The notes under the pieces are model-generated. The model was not told the DNA's origin. It made no database searches and worked only from the letters and a program-made list of their open reading frames with translations. From Bradyrhizobium sp. AUGA SZCCT0158 (GTDB lineage: Bacteria; Pseudomonadota; Alphaproteobacteria; Rhizobiales; Xanthobacteraceae), in assembly GCF_018130065.1 (NCBI RefSeq), contig NZ_JAFCME010000010.1, positions 186,001 to 250,000 on the forward strand: a stretch of 64,000 bases of DNA, read 5' to 3'. The stretch's first letter is position 1; each line of letters starts with the position of its first letter. This document shows positions 1-11,925 of the stretch, one piece after another. The position numbers and the translations under genes are program-made.

Positions 1-33
1 ACGCAGTCCGATTGGATTGATTTTTTGACCCAT
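1..33 (-). CDS. rpsC: 30S ribosomal protein S3, N-terminal fragment
   Basis: Only the first 11 codons lie in the window (MGQKINPIGLR), cut by the left edge. This is the canonical S3 start, and S3 follows L22 in the S10 operon, so the call is safe despite the length. The ATG is 17 nt downstream of the rplV stop, with a GGGAG Shine-Dalgarno between them. S3 is a small-subunit head protein at the mRNA entry site. Confidence 0.9.
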   Translation of the reverse strand, partial: MGQKINPIGLR

Positions 34-50
34 CGTCTTCTCCCGCGCCC

Positions 51-437
51 TTAAGCGCCAGCCTCGGCCTCGACCTGACGAACCACGATGGTCAGGTGCG
101 AGAACGGTTTGTAGATACGACCCGAACGGCCACGGCCGCGCGGCGAAAAGCGCTTCATCACGATGCCGTTGCCGACATGGGCCTCGGCGACGACCAGGTC
201 GTCGACCTCGAGGTCGTGGTTGTTTTCGGCGTTCGCGATCGCCGATTCCAGGCACTTCTTGACGTCGACCGCGATCCGCTTGCGCGAGAACTGCAGGTCG
301 GCCAGTGCCGCAGACGCCTTCCGGCCGCGGATCAGCTGCGCGACAAGATTAAGCTTCTGCGGGCTCACGCGCAGCATCCGGGCCACAGCCTTGGCCTCGT
401 TATCCGCGAGCACTCTTTCGCGCTTTGGTTTGCTCAT
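51..437 (-). CDS. rplV: 50S ribosomal protein L22
   Basis: 128-residue L22, an early-assembly large-subunit protein whose beta-hairpin lines the peptide exit tunnel. The globular core (VSPQKLNLVAQLIRG, about residues 24-38) and the basic hairpin (KRFSPRGRGRSGRIYKP) are clear. It sits between rpsS (10 nt upstream) and rpsC, the usual S10-operon order, and is co-transcribed with them. The N-terminus (MSKPKRERVLADNEAKAVAR) is longer than in E. coli L22, as is usual for alphaproteobacteria. Confidence 0.97.
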   Translation of the reverse strand: MSKPKRERVLADNEAKAVARMLRVSPQKLNLVAQLIRGRKASAALADLQFSRKRIAVDVKKCLESAIANAENNHDLEVDDLVVAEAHVGNGIVMKRFSPRGRGRSGRIYKPFSHLTIVVRQVEAEAGA

Positions 438-447
438 CGCTTATTCC

Positions 448-726
448 TCAAGCCTTCTTGGCTTTCTTGTCGCCAGAATGGCCATGGAAGGTACGGGTCG
501 GCGAGAATTCGCCGAACTTGTGACCCACCATTTCCTCGTTGACCGATACCGGCACATGCTTCTGGCCGTTGTAGACACCGAAGACCAGGCCGACGAACTG
601 CGGCAGAATGGTCGAGCGGCGGCTCCAGATCTTGATGACGTCGTGACGGCCGGACGCGCGCGCGGCATCTGCTTTCTTGAGCAGAGAGCCTTCGACGAAC
701 GGGCCTTTCCAGACTGAACGAACCAT
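448..726 (-). CDS. rpsS: 30S ribosomal protein S19
   Basis: 92-residue S19, the small-subunit head protein that pairs with S13 near the A-site finger. Family hallmarks are the opening MVRSVWKGPFVEGSLLKK and the core EMVGHKFGEFSPTRTFHGH. Length is normal for the family. It lies 12 nt after rplB and 10 nt before rplV in the S10 operon, with no independent promoter visible. Confidence 0.97.
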   Translation of the reverse strand: MVRSVWKGPFVEGSLLKKADAARASGRHDVIKIWSRRSTILPQFVGLVFGVYNGQKHVPVSVNEEMVGHKFGEFSPTRTFHGHSGDKKAKKA

Positions 727-738
727 GTCCGGCGTTCC

Positions 739-1572
739 TTACTTCTTCCGCTTGTGGCGGCTTAGGAGGATGAATCTGTTGGTCGACTTATTCGAACGGG
801 TCTTCTTGCCCTTGGTCGGCTTGCCCCACGGGGTCACCGGGTGGCGGCCGCCCGAGGTGCGGCCTTCGCCGCCGCCGTGCGGATGGTCGATCGGGTTCAT
901 GACGACGCCGCGGTTATGCGGACGCCAGCCGAGCCAGCGGGTACGGCCGGCCTTGCCGATCGAGATGTTCATGTGATCGGGGTTCGACACCGCGCCGATG
1001 GTGCCGCGGCAACGGCCGTGCACCAGGCGCTGCTCGCCCGAGTTCAGGCGCAGAATGACGTAGTCCTGATCGCGGCCGACGATCTGCGCATAGGTGCCGG
1101 CGGAACGTGCGATCTGGCCGCCCTTGCCGATCTTCATCTCGATATTGTGCACGATCGTGCCGACCGGCATGTTGCCGAGCGGCATGACATTGCCGGGCTT
1201 CACGTCGACATAGTTGCCGGCAACGACGGTGTCGCCCGCCGCCAGCCGCTGCGGCGCCAGGATGTAGGCCTGCTCGCCGTCCGCATACTTGATCAGCGCG
1301 ATGAACGCGGTGCGGTTCGGATCATATTCCAGGCGCTCGACGGTCGCTGAAACGTCGACCTTGTCACGCTTGAAATCGACCATCCGGTAGGCCTTCTTGT
1401 GGCCACCGCCACGAAAGCGAACCGTGATACGGCCGGTGTTGTTGCGGCCGCCATTGCTCTGCTTGCCCTCGGTCAACGCCTTGACCGGCTTGCCCTTGTA
1501 CAGCGCCGAACGGTCGACCATCACCAGCTGGCGCTGGCCCGGCGTCGTCGGATTGTATGTTTTCAATGCCAT
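739..1572 (-). CDS. rplB: 50S ribosomal protein L2
   Basis: 277-residue L2, a primary 23S-binding protein needed for subunit joining and peptidyl-transferase activity. The C-terminal MNPIDHPHGGGEGRTSGG segment carries the invariant histidine region, and the basic tail ends in RHKRKK. Length is typical. It lies between rplW (12 nt upstream) and rpsS in the S10 operon. Confidence 0.98.
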   Translation of the reverse strand: MALKTYNPTTPGQRQLVMVDRSALYKGKPVKALTEGKQSNGGRNNTGRITVRFRGGGHKKAYRMVDFKRDKVDVSATVERLEYDPNRTAFIALIKYADGEQAYILAPQRLAAGDTVVAGNYVDVKPGNVMPLGNMPVGTIVHNIEMKIGKGGQIARSAGTYAQIVGRDQDYVILRLNSGEQRLVHGRCRGTIGAVSNPDHMNISIGKAGRTRWLGWRPHNRGVVMNPIDHPHGGGEGRTSGGRHPVTPWGKPTKGKKTRSNKSTNRFILLSRHKRKK

Positions 1573-1584
1573 CGTCGTAACGCC

Positions 1585-1884
1585 TTATAGTCCGGTGGTG
1601 ACGTCGATGCGGTGGCCCTCTTCGAGGGTCACGATCGCCCGCTTCACATCCGACTGCGAACCGAAATTACCGCGGAACACCTTGGTCTTGCCCTTGCGGA
1701 CCAGCGTGTTCACGCTCTTCACCTTGACGTCGAACAGCTTTTCGACGGCTTCCTTGATTTGCGGCTTGGTCGCCTTGGAGGCAACCTTGAACACAACCTT
1801 GTTGTGCTCGGACGCTACCGTCGCCTTTTCGGTCACCACCGGGGCAACGATCACGTCGTAATGGCGCGGATCGATATTCTTCAT
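1585..1884 (-). CDS. rplW: 50S ribosomal protein L23
   Basis: 99-residue L23, located at the tunnel exit where trigger factor and the signal recognition particle dock. The motifs YDVIVAPVVTEKAT and VRKGKTKVFRGNFG are recognisable. Its ATG overlaps the rplD stop in an ATGA junction (1881-1884), implying translational coupling with L4. Confidence 0.97.
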   Translation of the reverse strand: MKNIDPRHYDVIVAPVVTEKATVASEHNKVVFKVASKATKPQIKEAVEKLFDVKVKSVNTLVRKGKTKVFRGNFGSQSDVKRAIVTLEEGHRIDVTTGL

Positions 1885-2501
1885 TTGAAGCGCGCCTCCA
1901 ACGCATCCACCGCCGACTTGGTCAGCACCAGCTTGTGACGGCGCAGAATGTCATAGACGTTGATGCCCTGGATCGGCAGCACGTCGATGTTCGGAATGTT
2001 GCGGGCCGCGGTCGCGAAACCGGTGTTGACCTCGGCGCCGTCGATGATCAGCGCATTGGTCAGGCCGAGACCCGAGAAATGCCCGACCAGAGCCTTGGTC
2101 TTGGCGGCCTCGAGCGTCGCCGATTCGATCACGATCAGCCCGCCGTCCTTTGCCTTGGCGGAGAGCGCATGGCGAAGTGCCAGTGCGCGCACCTTCTTCG
2201 GCAAGGCGAAGGCGTGCGAGCGCACCACCGGACCGAACGCACGGCCACCACCGCGGAACTGCGGAACGCGGGCCGAACCGTGACGAGCACCGCCGGTGCC
2301 CTTCTGCTTGTACATCTTCTTGCCGGTGCGCCAGACATCGGCGCGACCCTGCGTCTTGTGCGTGCCGGCCTGGCGCTTGGCGAGCTGCCAGTTGACGCAG
2401 CGCTGGATGATGTCCTTGCGCGGCTCCAGGCCGAAGATCTCATCGGACAGCTGGACCGAACCGGCTTCCTTGCCCTCAAGGGTCGTGACTTTCAGTTCCA
2501 T
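1881..2501 (-). CDS. rplD: 50S ribosomal protein L4
   Basis: 206-residue L4, a large-subunit protein with an extended loop that reaches into the exit tunnel. In enterobacteria it also feeds back on S10-operon expression; whether it does so here is unknown. The start MELKVTTLEGKEAG was chosen over an in-frame upstream ATG because it matches the family N-terminus and leaves one base to the rplC stop. The tunnel loop is visible as TGRADVWRTGKKMYKQKGTG...ARHGSARVPQFRGGG. The C-terminus overlaps the rplW start by 4 bases. Confidence 0.96.
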   Translation of the reverse strand: MELKVTTLEGKEAGSVQLSDEIFGLEPRKDIIQRCVNWQLAKRQAGTHKTQGRADVWRTGKKMYKQKGTGGARHGSARVPQFRGGGRAFGPVVRSHAFALPKKVRALALRHALSAKAKDGGLIVIESATLEAAKTKALVGHFSGLGLTNALIIDGAEVNTGFATAARNIPNIDVLPIQGINVYDILRRHKLVLTKSAVDALEARFK

Positions 2502-2502
2502 C

Positions 2503-3225
2503 TCACGCGCCCTCCTGCTCGGCCGGTGCAGCAGCCTGCTCGGCGCCGCCGACAACCCTGAACTTGCCGGGCTTCGGAGCTTCCTTCGGCAACGGCTTCT
2601 TCACCGCATCACGCACCGAGATCCATCCGCCCTTGGAGCCGGGAACGGCACCCTCGACGAGGATCAGGCCGCGCTCGACGTCGGTCTGCACAACGCGCAG
2701 GTTGAGCGTGGTGATGCGATCGACGCCCATGTGACCGGGCATCTTCTTGTTCTTGAAGGTCTTGCCGGGATCCTGACGTCCGCCGGTCGAACCGATCGAA
2801 CGATGCGAAACCGACACACCGTGGGTGGCGCGAAGACCGCCGAAGTTCCAGCGCTTCATGCCGCCGGCAAACCCCTTACCGACCGAGGTGCCGGTGACGT
2901 CGACAAACTGGCCAACCACGAAATGGTCCGCCTGAATTTCGGCGCCAACCGGGATCAGCGCGTCCTCAGACACGCGGAACTCGGTGACCTTCCGCTTGGG
3001 CTCGACCTTGGACACCGCAAACTGGCCGCGCTCTGCCTTGGGCAGATAGACGGTCTTGCGGGTACCGGAACCGAGCTGCAGCGCAACGTAACCGTTCTTT
3101 TCGGTCGTGCGGTGGCCCAGAACCTGGCAATTGCCCAGCTTCAGCACGGTCACAGGGATATGTTCACCGGTCTCCGTAAAGACCCGCGTCATCCCGACCT
3201 TTTGTGCGATCACTCCGGAGCGCAT
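2503..3225 (-). CDS. rplC: 50S ribosomal protein L3
   Basis: 240-residue L3, one of two assembly-initiator proteins of the large subunit, reaching the peptidyl-transferase centre. It opens MRSGVIAQKVGMTRVFTETG. The conserved loop SIGSTGGRQDPGKTFKNKKM includes the glutamine that PrmB methylates in E. coli. It is longer than E. coli L3 (209 residues) because of an internal insertion and an Ala/Pro/Glu tail (GGAEQAAAPAEQEGA). It lies between rpsJ and rplD. Confidence 0.97.
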   Translation of the reverse strand: MRSGVIAQKVGMTRVFTETGEHIPVTVLKLGNCQVLGHRTTEKNGYVALQLGSGTRKTVYLPKAERGQFAVSKVEPKRKVTEFRVSEDALIPVGAEIQADHFVVGQFVDVTGTSVGKGFAGGMKRWNFGGLRATHGVSVSHRSIGSTGGRQDPGKTFKNKKMPGHMGVDRITTLNLRVVQTDVERGLILVEGAVPGSKGGWISVRDAVKKPLPKEAPKPGKFRVVGGAEQAAAPAEQEGA

Positions 3226-3277
3226 CGGCGTGCTTCCTGTTCTTTCTGTCCGCTAACTTCGGACGATCTAAAAAAAT

Positions 3278-3586
3278 CTAGAGCTTGATCTCGACGTCGA
3301 CACCGGCGGCCAGGTCGAGCTTCATCAAAGCATCGACGGTCTGCGGAGTCGGGTCGACAATGTCGAGCAGGCGCTTGTGGGTGCGCATCTCGAACTGCTC
3401 GCGGCTCTTCTTGTCGACGTGCGGTGAACGGTTGACGGTGAACTTCTCGATGCGGGTGGGCAGCGGAATGGGTCCGCGAACCTGAGCACCGGTGCGTTTC
3501 GCCGTGTTCACGATCTCGCGGGTCGACGTATCGAGAATTCGATGGTCGAACGCCTTGAGACGGATGCGAATATTTTGGCCGTTCAT
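3278..3586 (-). CDS. rpsJ: 30S ribosomal protein S10 / NusE
   Basis: 102-residue S10, a 30S head protein that also pairs with NusB in transcription antitermination. The complete family signature is present ([60 protein letters not shown]). It is the first gene of the S10 operon proper but lies only about 90 bp after tuf, separated by a hairpin, so part of its expression probably comes from read-through of the str operon. Confidence 0.98.
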
Positions 3587-3629
3587 TGCCGCTGTCTTTC
3601 TTTGTCGTCGTATCTGCGAATGGTGGCTA

Positions 3630-3661
3630 GCGAGTAGCGGATGATTTCATCCGCCACTCGC
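3630..3661 (-). promoter_or_regulatory. hairpin between tuf and rpsJ
   Basis: A 15-bp inverted repeat with one mismatch (arms 3630-3644 and 3647-3661, 2-nt loop) lies in the tuf-rpsJ gap. No T-run follows it on the minus strand, so it is more likely an RNA processing, stabilising or pausing element than a terminator. Its position at the str/S10 boundary suggests it adjusts read-through or mRNA end formation. Confidence 0.5.
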
Positions 3662-3675
3662 CAATTCCTGTTCGC

Positions 3676-4866
<1,191 letters not shown>

Positions 4867-4905
4867 TTGACTCTCCGTTTAATCGTTGACTGCCGCCAAC
4901 GACAA

Positions 4906-6978
<2,073 letters not shown>

Positions 6979-7008
6979 GGGTTGTTCCTTAAAATCCGTG
7001 TTTCGCCG

Positions 7009-7479
7009 TTACCAGCGATAGTGCGAGAAGGCGCGGTTGGCTTCAGCCATCCGGTGCACGTCTTCACGCTTCTTGACGGCGTTACCCCGGTTATTCGACG
7101 CGTCGAGCAGCTCGGCGGAGAGCCGCTCCGTCATCGTCTTCTCGTTGCGATCGCGCGCCGCGGTGATGATCCAGCGAATGCCCAGCGCCTGACGGCGGAC
7201 GGAACGCACTTCAACCGGCACCTGGTAGGTGGCGCCGCCGACGCGGCGCGAACGCACTTCGATGGTCGGCATGACGTTTTCCAGCGCCTGCTCGAACACC
7301 GGCAGCGGACCCTGCTTGGTCTTGGCCTCGATCATGGCGAGCGCGCCGTAGACGATGCTCTCGGCGGCAGACTTCTTGCCGTCGTACATGATTGAATTCA
7401 TGAACTTCGTAATGATGATGTTCCCGAACTTCGGATCCGGGTTCACTTCACGCTTTTCAGCTGAATGGCGACGAGACAT
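7009..7479 (-). CDS. rpsG: 30S ribosomal protein S7
   Basis: 156-residue S7, which nucleates assembly of the 30S head. It opens MSRRHSAEKREVNPDPKFG, and the family core TYQVPVEVRSVRRQALGIRW and the ending EDVHRMAEANRAFSHYRW are intact. It lies 15 nt downstream of rpsL and 30 nt upstream of fusA, the standard str-operon arrangement. Confidence 0.98.
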   Translation of the reverse strand: MSRRHSAEKREVNPDPKFGNIIITKFMNSIMYDGKKSAAESIVYGALAMIEAKTKQGPLPVFEQALENVMPTIEVRSRRVGGATYQVPVEVRSVRRQALGIRWIITAARDRNEKTMTERLSAELLDASNNRGNAVKKREDVHRMAEANRAFSHYRW

Positions 7480-7494
7480 CTTGGCTGTTCCCGC

Positions 7495-7866
7495 TTACTT
7501 CGGACGCTTCGCGCCGTACTTCGAACGACGCTGCTTACGGTTCTTGACGCCCTGGGTATCGAGGACGCCGCGGAGAATGTGGTAGCGCACGCCGGGCAAA
7601 TCCTTGACGCGACCGCCGCGGATCATGACCACCGAGTGCTCCTGAAGGTTATGGCCTTCACCGGGAATGTAGCCGATCACTTCGAAGCCGTTGGTCAGGC
7701 GCACCTTGGCAACCTTACGAAGCGCCGAGTTCGGCTTCTTCGGGGTCGTGGTATAGACGCGCGTGCAAACGCCGCGCTTCTGCGGCGACTGCTGCAGCGC
7801 CGGCACTTTCTTGCGCGACTTCTGCACGGTACGCGGTTTTGCGATCAGCTGGTTGATCGTCGGCAT
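7495..7866 (-). CDS. rpsL: 30S ribosomal protein S12
   Basis: 123-residue S12, the decoding-centre protein and classical streptomycin target. The start MPTINQLIAKPR was preferred to an in-frame ATG four codons upstream because it matches the family exactly. The loops TTPKKPNSALRK and PGVRYHILRG, which hold the lysines associated with streptomycin resistance when mutated, read as wild-type. It is the first gene of the str operon, so the operon promoter should lie in the following 700-bp region. Confidence 0.98.
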   Translation of the reverse strand: MPTINQLIAKPRTVQKSRKKVPALQQSPQKRGVCTRVYTTTPKKPNSALRKVAKVRLTNGFEVIGYIPGEGHNLQEHSVVMIRGGRVKDLPGVRYHILRGVLDTQGVKNRKQRRSKYGAKRPK

Positions 7867-8565
7867 GTCAGCCTTCACCCTTTAGTTCGCGCGAAACCGG
7901 AGATGGCTTCGCAAATTCTTCTCGGGACTAGCCGCCCCGTTCGGCCGCCCTGCACGGGAAAACACCCACGCAAAACGAAATCGCGCCAACCACTCATTGC
8001 TGAGCGGAAAGCGCTTCGACGCCACAGAGGACCGCGACTGAAGACCGATCAGCGTTCGCTGTTCGGCCTGCTACCGAGGTCATGCATCCGAGTTCACTCT
8101 CAAGAGAACGTGCTCAAGAGAACTAAAATCGCACTGGCATTGCCTAGCTATATGATCGACAGCGTTTGAGCGGCATTCGTCGAGGTTGGTGCCCGTCTCA
8201 GTCCAGAAGGATTTGGGTCCATAAGGATTTGAAGGGTGTTCCGTTCCGACGCTGGCGACGCTCACCGCCTGTCGTGAAGTGGGGGTCTTCTATAAGCCGT
8301 GGGTAGCTAAGTCAAGCGAAACGACAACGCAGGAAACGCCTATGGCACCGGCAGATTCAGAGCTTCGCGTGAATCGGTGCGCACCGAAATTGGCGGCACT
8401 CCCCGCTTCCTCGAATCGAACGGTGCCGGCGATTCTCGGTTATTTTACCCGGGTAAATATATTCAGAAGCATAATTCCCGGGTTCCCGTCCAAAGCGGAT
8501 TGCCAAGCTAAGCCTTTATTTGCCTTTCCCGGCACAAAACTGGCCCTTCAAGGCCGGAAATTCCT
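7867..8565. other. 700-bp divergent intergenic region
   Basis: No convincing gene is seen here. The region must hold the str-operon promoter(s) reading left and the promoter of the flavoprotein gene reading right. The only strong structure recognised is the palindrome at 8444-8457, listed separately. Short reading frames here lack ribosome binding sites and protein-like composition. Confidence 0.6.
8444..8457. promoter_or_regulatory. perfect 14-bp palindrome, candidate operator
   Basis: TTTACCCGGGTAAA is a perfect palindrome in an AT-rich patch about 110 bp upstream of the flavoprotein ATG. It is likely the binding site of a dimeric repressor (for instance TetR- or MarR-type) controlling that gene. 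The regulator is not identified; the nearby LuxR-type protein is another candidate. Confidence 0.45.
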
Positions 8566-9792
8566 ATGCGGTATACCGACGTTGCAATTATCGGGGGCGG
8601 CCTCGCCGGCTCGACCGCGGCCGCGATGCTCGGACGCGCCGGGATTCCGACGCTCCTGATCGACCCGCATGAAAATTTTCCGTTCGATTTTCGCGTCGAA
8701 AAGCTGAGCGGCGGCACCCAGGTCGACCTTTTGCACAAGACGGGATTCGCCGATTCGCTGCTGCGTTCGACCACCCATGACGGCGAAAACTGGATCGCGC
8801 GGGCCGGCTATCTGCTCGACAAGCGGCCCAGCCAGCAGTTCGGCATCATGTATGACGCGCTGATCATGGCGATTCGGGCCGAAATCCCCAAACCGGCCGA
8901 ACTGGTCCACGCCAAGGTCACGGATGTCTCGACCAGCGACCATCGCCAGAAGCTCACGCTCTCGAACGGCGAATCGATCTCGGCGCGGCTGGTGGTGCTG
9001 GCCAACGGGTTGAACATCGGGCTGCGCCGCAATCTCGGCATCGAACGCCAGATCATCAGCGCGTGCCACTCGATCTCGATCGGGTTCGACCTTGCGCCCG
9101 CCGGTCGCGCCGCTTTCGCATTTCCCGCGCTGACGTATTTCTCGGAACGTCCGAGCGGCCGTATCCCCTATCTGACGCTGTTTCCGGTCGGCACGAAGAT
9201 GCGGGCCAATCTGTTCGCCTATCGCGAGGCCGACGATCCCTGGCTGCGCGAGATGCGGCACAAGCCGGTCGAGACCATGAATGCCGCGCTGCCGCGGCTG
9301 CGCCGCATCACCGGCGAGTATACCGTGTCAGGCGACGTCAAGATCAGGCCGGCAGATCTTTACGTCAGCACAGGCTATCGGCAGCCCGGCATCGTCCTGG
9401 TCGGCGACGCCTTCGCGACCACCTGCCCCGTCACGGGCACCGGCGCCGACAAGGTACTCACTGACGTCACCCAGCTATGCAACGTCCATATTCCCGCCTG
9501 GCTGGCGACCGAGGGCATGAGCGAGGCCAAGATAGCGTCGTACTACGAAGATCCGGTCAAGCAGGCCTGCGACGCCTGGTCGATGGCGAAGGCCTTCAGC
9601 TTCCGCAAGGTCACGCTGGACCGCGGCATCTACTGGCGCGCACAACGCCTGGCGCGGTTCCTGGCGTGGTTTGGCAAAGGCAATTTGCGACGGCTACGCA
9701 AGGCCATCAGCGCGGAATCAAAAACCCACGCTCACTCCTCGTCGTCCTCGTCCTCGTCATCATCGTCGTCTTCATTGTCGTCGTCGGCCTGA
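8566..9792 (+). CDS. FAD-dependent oxidoreductase / monooxygenase-like protein
   Basis: 408-residue flavoprotein of the PHBH/geranylgeranyl-reductase/halogenase superfamily. The N-terminal dinucleotide fold is YTDVAIIGGGLAGSTAAAML (GxGxxG about residues 10-15). The second FAD motif is GIVLVGDAFATTCPVTGTGADK (about 283-304). Substrate is unknown. The C-terminus is a run of about 16 serines (HSSSS...LSSSA) encoded by the strand opposite the acidic tail of the converging ABC exporter, so the last 61 bases are shared. This Ser tail probably reflects the overlap rather than function. It is the only gene of this accessory block on the plus strand. Confidence 0.8.
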   Translation: MRYTDVAIIGGGLAGSTAAAMLGRAGIPTLLIDPHENFPFDFRVEKLSGGTQVDLLHKTGFADSLLRSTTHDGENWIARAGYLLDKRPSQQFGIMYDALIMAIRAEIPKPAELVHAKVTDVSTSDHRQKLTLSNGESISARLVVLANGLNIGLRRNLGIERQIISACHSISIGFDLAPAGRAAFAFPALTYFSERPSGRIPYLTLFPVGTKMRANLFAYREADDPWLREMRHKPVETMNAALPRLRRITGEYTVSGDVKIRPADLYVSTGYRQPGIVLVGDAFATTCPVTGTGADKVLTDVTQLCNVHIPAWLATEGMSEAKIASYYEDPVKQACDAWSMAKAFSFRKVTLDRGIYWRAQRLARFLAWFGKGNLRRLRKAISAESKTHAHSSSSSSSSSSSSSLSSSA

Positions 9793-11786
9793 CCGGCCGC
9801 ATTGTGCGGCCTGTGGCCCTGGTCGTCCCAGAGCTTGCGATAGGCGCCATTGCGGGCAAGCAGTTCCGCGTGCGAGCCGCGTTCGATCGCCTTGCCGTTT
9901 GAAATCACGATAATCTCGTCCATCTCGACCACCGAGGTCAGGCGGTGCGTCGACCAGATCATGGTGCGTCCCTCCGCGACCTTCAGCAGCGTGCGATTGA
10001 TCGCAGCTTCCGTGGTCTGGTCGAGCGCGGACGTCGCCTCATCGAGCAGCAGGACGGACGGATTGCGGATGACGGCGCGCGCGATCGCGATGCGCTGGCG
10101 CTGGCCGCCCGACAGCGTGTCGCCGCGTTCGCCGACCGGCGTGTCGTATTTCTGCGGCAGGCTCATGATGTACTGGTGAATCTCGGCCTTCCTGGCGGCC
10201 TCCTCGACCTCTTCGTCGCTCGCGCCTTCCTTGCCGAGCCGGATGTTTTCGCGGATCGACATGTTGAACAGCATGTTCTCCTGGAACACGATCGCCATGC
10301 TCCCGCGCAGCGATTCCAGGGTGACCCGGCGGACGTCGACGCCGTCGATGGTCAGGCGCCCCTCGTCGGGTTGGTAGAGCCGCAGGACCAGGTTGAGCAG
10401 CGTGCTCTTGCCGGAGCCGCTGGGTCCGACGATGGCGATGCGCTTGCCGGCGTTGAGCTTGAGGCTGAGATTGTCGAGCACCGGCGTCTCGCTGCCCTCG
10501 TATTGGAAGGTCACGCGATCGAAGGTGATGTCGTTGGTGATGCGCGGCAGATCGGGCGCGCCGGGGCGGTCGGCCCCGCGGGTCGGCTCGTCCAGCAGTT
10601 CCTCCATATGCCGCACCGACGCGGCCGCCTGGATCGACACCGGAATGAAATGCATCAGATGGGCGATGTTGTAGGACACCTCCCAGAACGCGCTCTCGAA
10701 GGTCACGAAGGTGCCGATGGTGATCTGGCCCTTGGTGGCGAGATAGGCGCCGATCGCGAGCACCACGAGATGCAGCAACAGCACCGAGATCGTGACGGTG
10801 CGTTCCACCATGGTCGACAGGAACACCGCGGACGCGGTCTTGATGCGCACATCCTGGTTGCGCAAGGAGAACCAGCCGAACGCGCGGCGCTGCAGGCTGA
10901 ACGCTTTCACCACCGCCTGGGCCGCGACGTTTTCCTGCACCGTGCCGAGCAGCGCCGATTCATTCAGCTTCTGCTCGTAATTGGCCTGCACCGCCTTTGG
11001 CGTCAGAATCCGCGGGCCGATCAGCGTGATCGGAAACACCAGAAGCGCGACGGCCGCGAGCTGCCAGTTCAGGAACAGCATCAGGATGATGCCGGCGATC
11101 AGTTCCAGGAACGGCAGCGCCGCGCTGTTGGCAAAGGTCTTGACCGCCCCCTCGAACGCCGAGAGGTCGATCGAGAAGCGCGAGAGAATTTCGCCACGCT
11201 TGGTGCGGGCGAAATAGCCCGCCGGCAAGCTCTGGACATGCTCGAACAACCGGGTCCGGACATCGGAAATGATGCCGGCCGCCAGCCGCGCATCCCAGCG
11301 CTCATACCAGATCGCGACGATCGAGGTGATGATGCCGGCGACCGCGAGCACGCCGAGGATCTTGTACAGGGCCTGGAAATCCTCTTCGCCGAGCGCGTCG
11401 TCGATCAGGAACTTCAGGCTGAGCGGCATGATGACGTTGAACAGCGTCTCGACCAGCACGCCGAAGGTGACGATCGCCAATGGCTTCCTGTAACTGCCCA
11501 GATACGGCCGGACGAAGCCATAGACCGTCGCCATCGCGCCGGCAGCTTCCTTCGCGGTGAAGACGACGAGGTCCTCGTCATCATCTTCGTCGAGCTCCAG
11601 CTCGTCGTCGTCCTCGTCCTCGTCCTCGTCCTTCTTGGCTTTTTTGTCTTTTATGCCGTCATCGGCGGCGGGCACGCCGGCGGGCTTGCCAGTGGCGACA
11701 GCCTCGAGCGCGAGCCTCTTCTCAAGCTCAGGATCATCCGCTGGCGCGGGATTCTGATCATCCGAAGAAGGAGGCTTTGGCGCCAT
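9732..11786 (-). CDS. ABC exporter, fused permease and ATPase, with acidic N- and C-terminal tails
   Basis: 684-residue half-transporter of the MsbA/ABCB type, an inner-membrane exporter acting as a dimer. An N-terminal extension contains an Asp/Glu run (about residues 52-72). A six-helix transmembrane domain follows (about 85-390). The nucleotide-binding domain has Walker A GPSGSGKST (about 450), signature LSGGQRQRIAIARA and Walker B VLLLDEATSALD, then the H-loop STHRL. The C-terminus is a second acidic run. Acidic tails at both ends are unusual for the family. It lies downstream of, and on the same strand as, the amine-oxidase/methyltransferase gene (139-bp gap), suggesting export of that enzyme's product. 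The substrate cannot be told. Confidence 0.88.
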   Translation of the reverse strand: MAPKPPSSDDQNPAPADDPELEKRLALEAVATGKPAGVPAADDGIKDKKAKKDEDEDEDDDELELDEDDDEDLVVFTAKEAAGAMATVYGFVRPYLGSYRKPLAIVTFGVLVETLFNVIMPLSLKFLIDDALGEEDFQALYKILGVLAVAGIITSIVAIWYERWDARLAAGIISDVRTRLFEHVQSLPAGYFARTKRGEILSRFSIDLSAFEGAVKTFANSAALPFLELIAGIILMLFLNWQLAAVALLVFPITLIGPRILTPKAVQANYEQKLNESALLGTVQENVAAQAVVKAFSLQRRAFGWFSLRNQDVRIKTASAVFLSTMVERTVTISVLLLHLVVLAIGAYLATKGQITIGTFVTFESAFWEVSYNIAHLMHFIPVSIQAAASVRHMEELLDEPTRGADRPGAPDLPRITNDITFDRVTFQYEGSETPVLDNLSLKLNAGKRIAIVGPSGSGKSTLLNLVLRLYQPDEGRLTIDGVDVRRVTLESLRGSMAIVFQENMLFNMSIRENIRLGKEGASDEEVEEAARKAEIHQYIMSLPQKYDTPVGERGDTLSGGQRQRIAIARAVIRNPSVLLLDEATSALDQTTEAAINRTLLKVAEGRTMIWSTHRLTSVVEMDEIIVISNGKAIERGSHAELLARNGAYRKLWDDQGHRPHNAAGQADDDNEDDDDDEDEDDEE

Positions 11787-11925
11787 GAAACCAACCGATG
11801 CTGCACGGCCGGCATGACCGCAAATCGAAACGCGATAGCGGTGGACGCTACCGCGCCGATCCTATGCGATCAGGATGAATTCGGCAAAACAATTGCCAAA
11901 CAACCCGAATACCGGCAGCTGCCGA

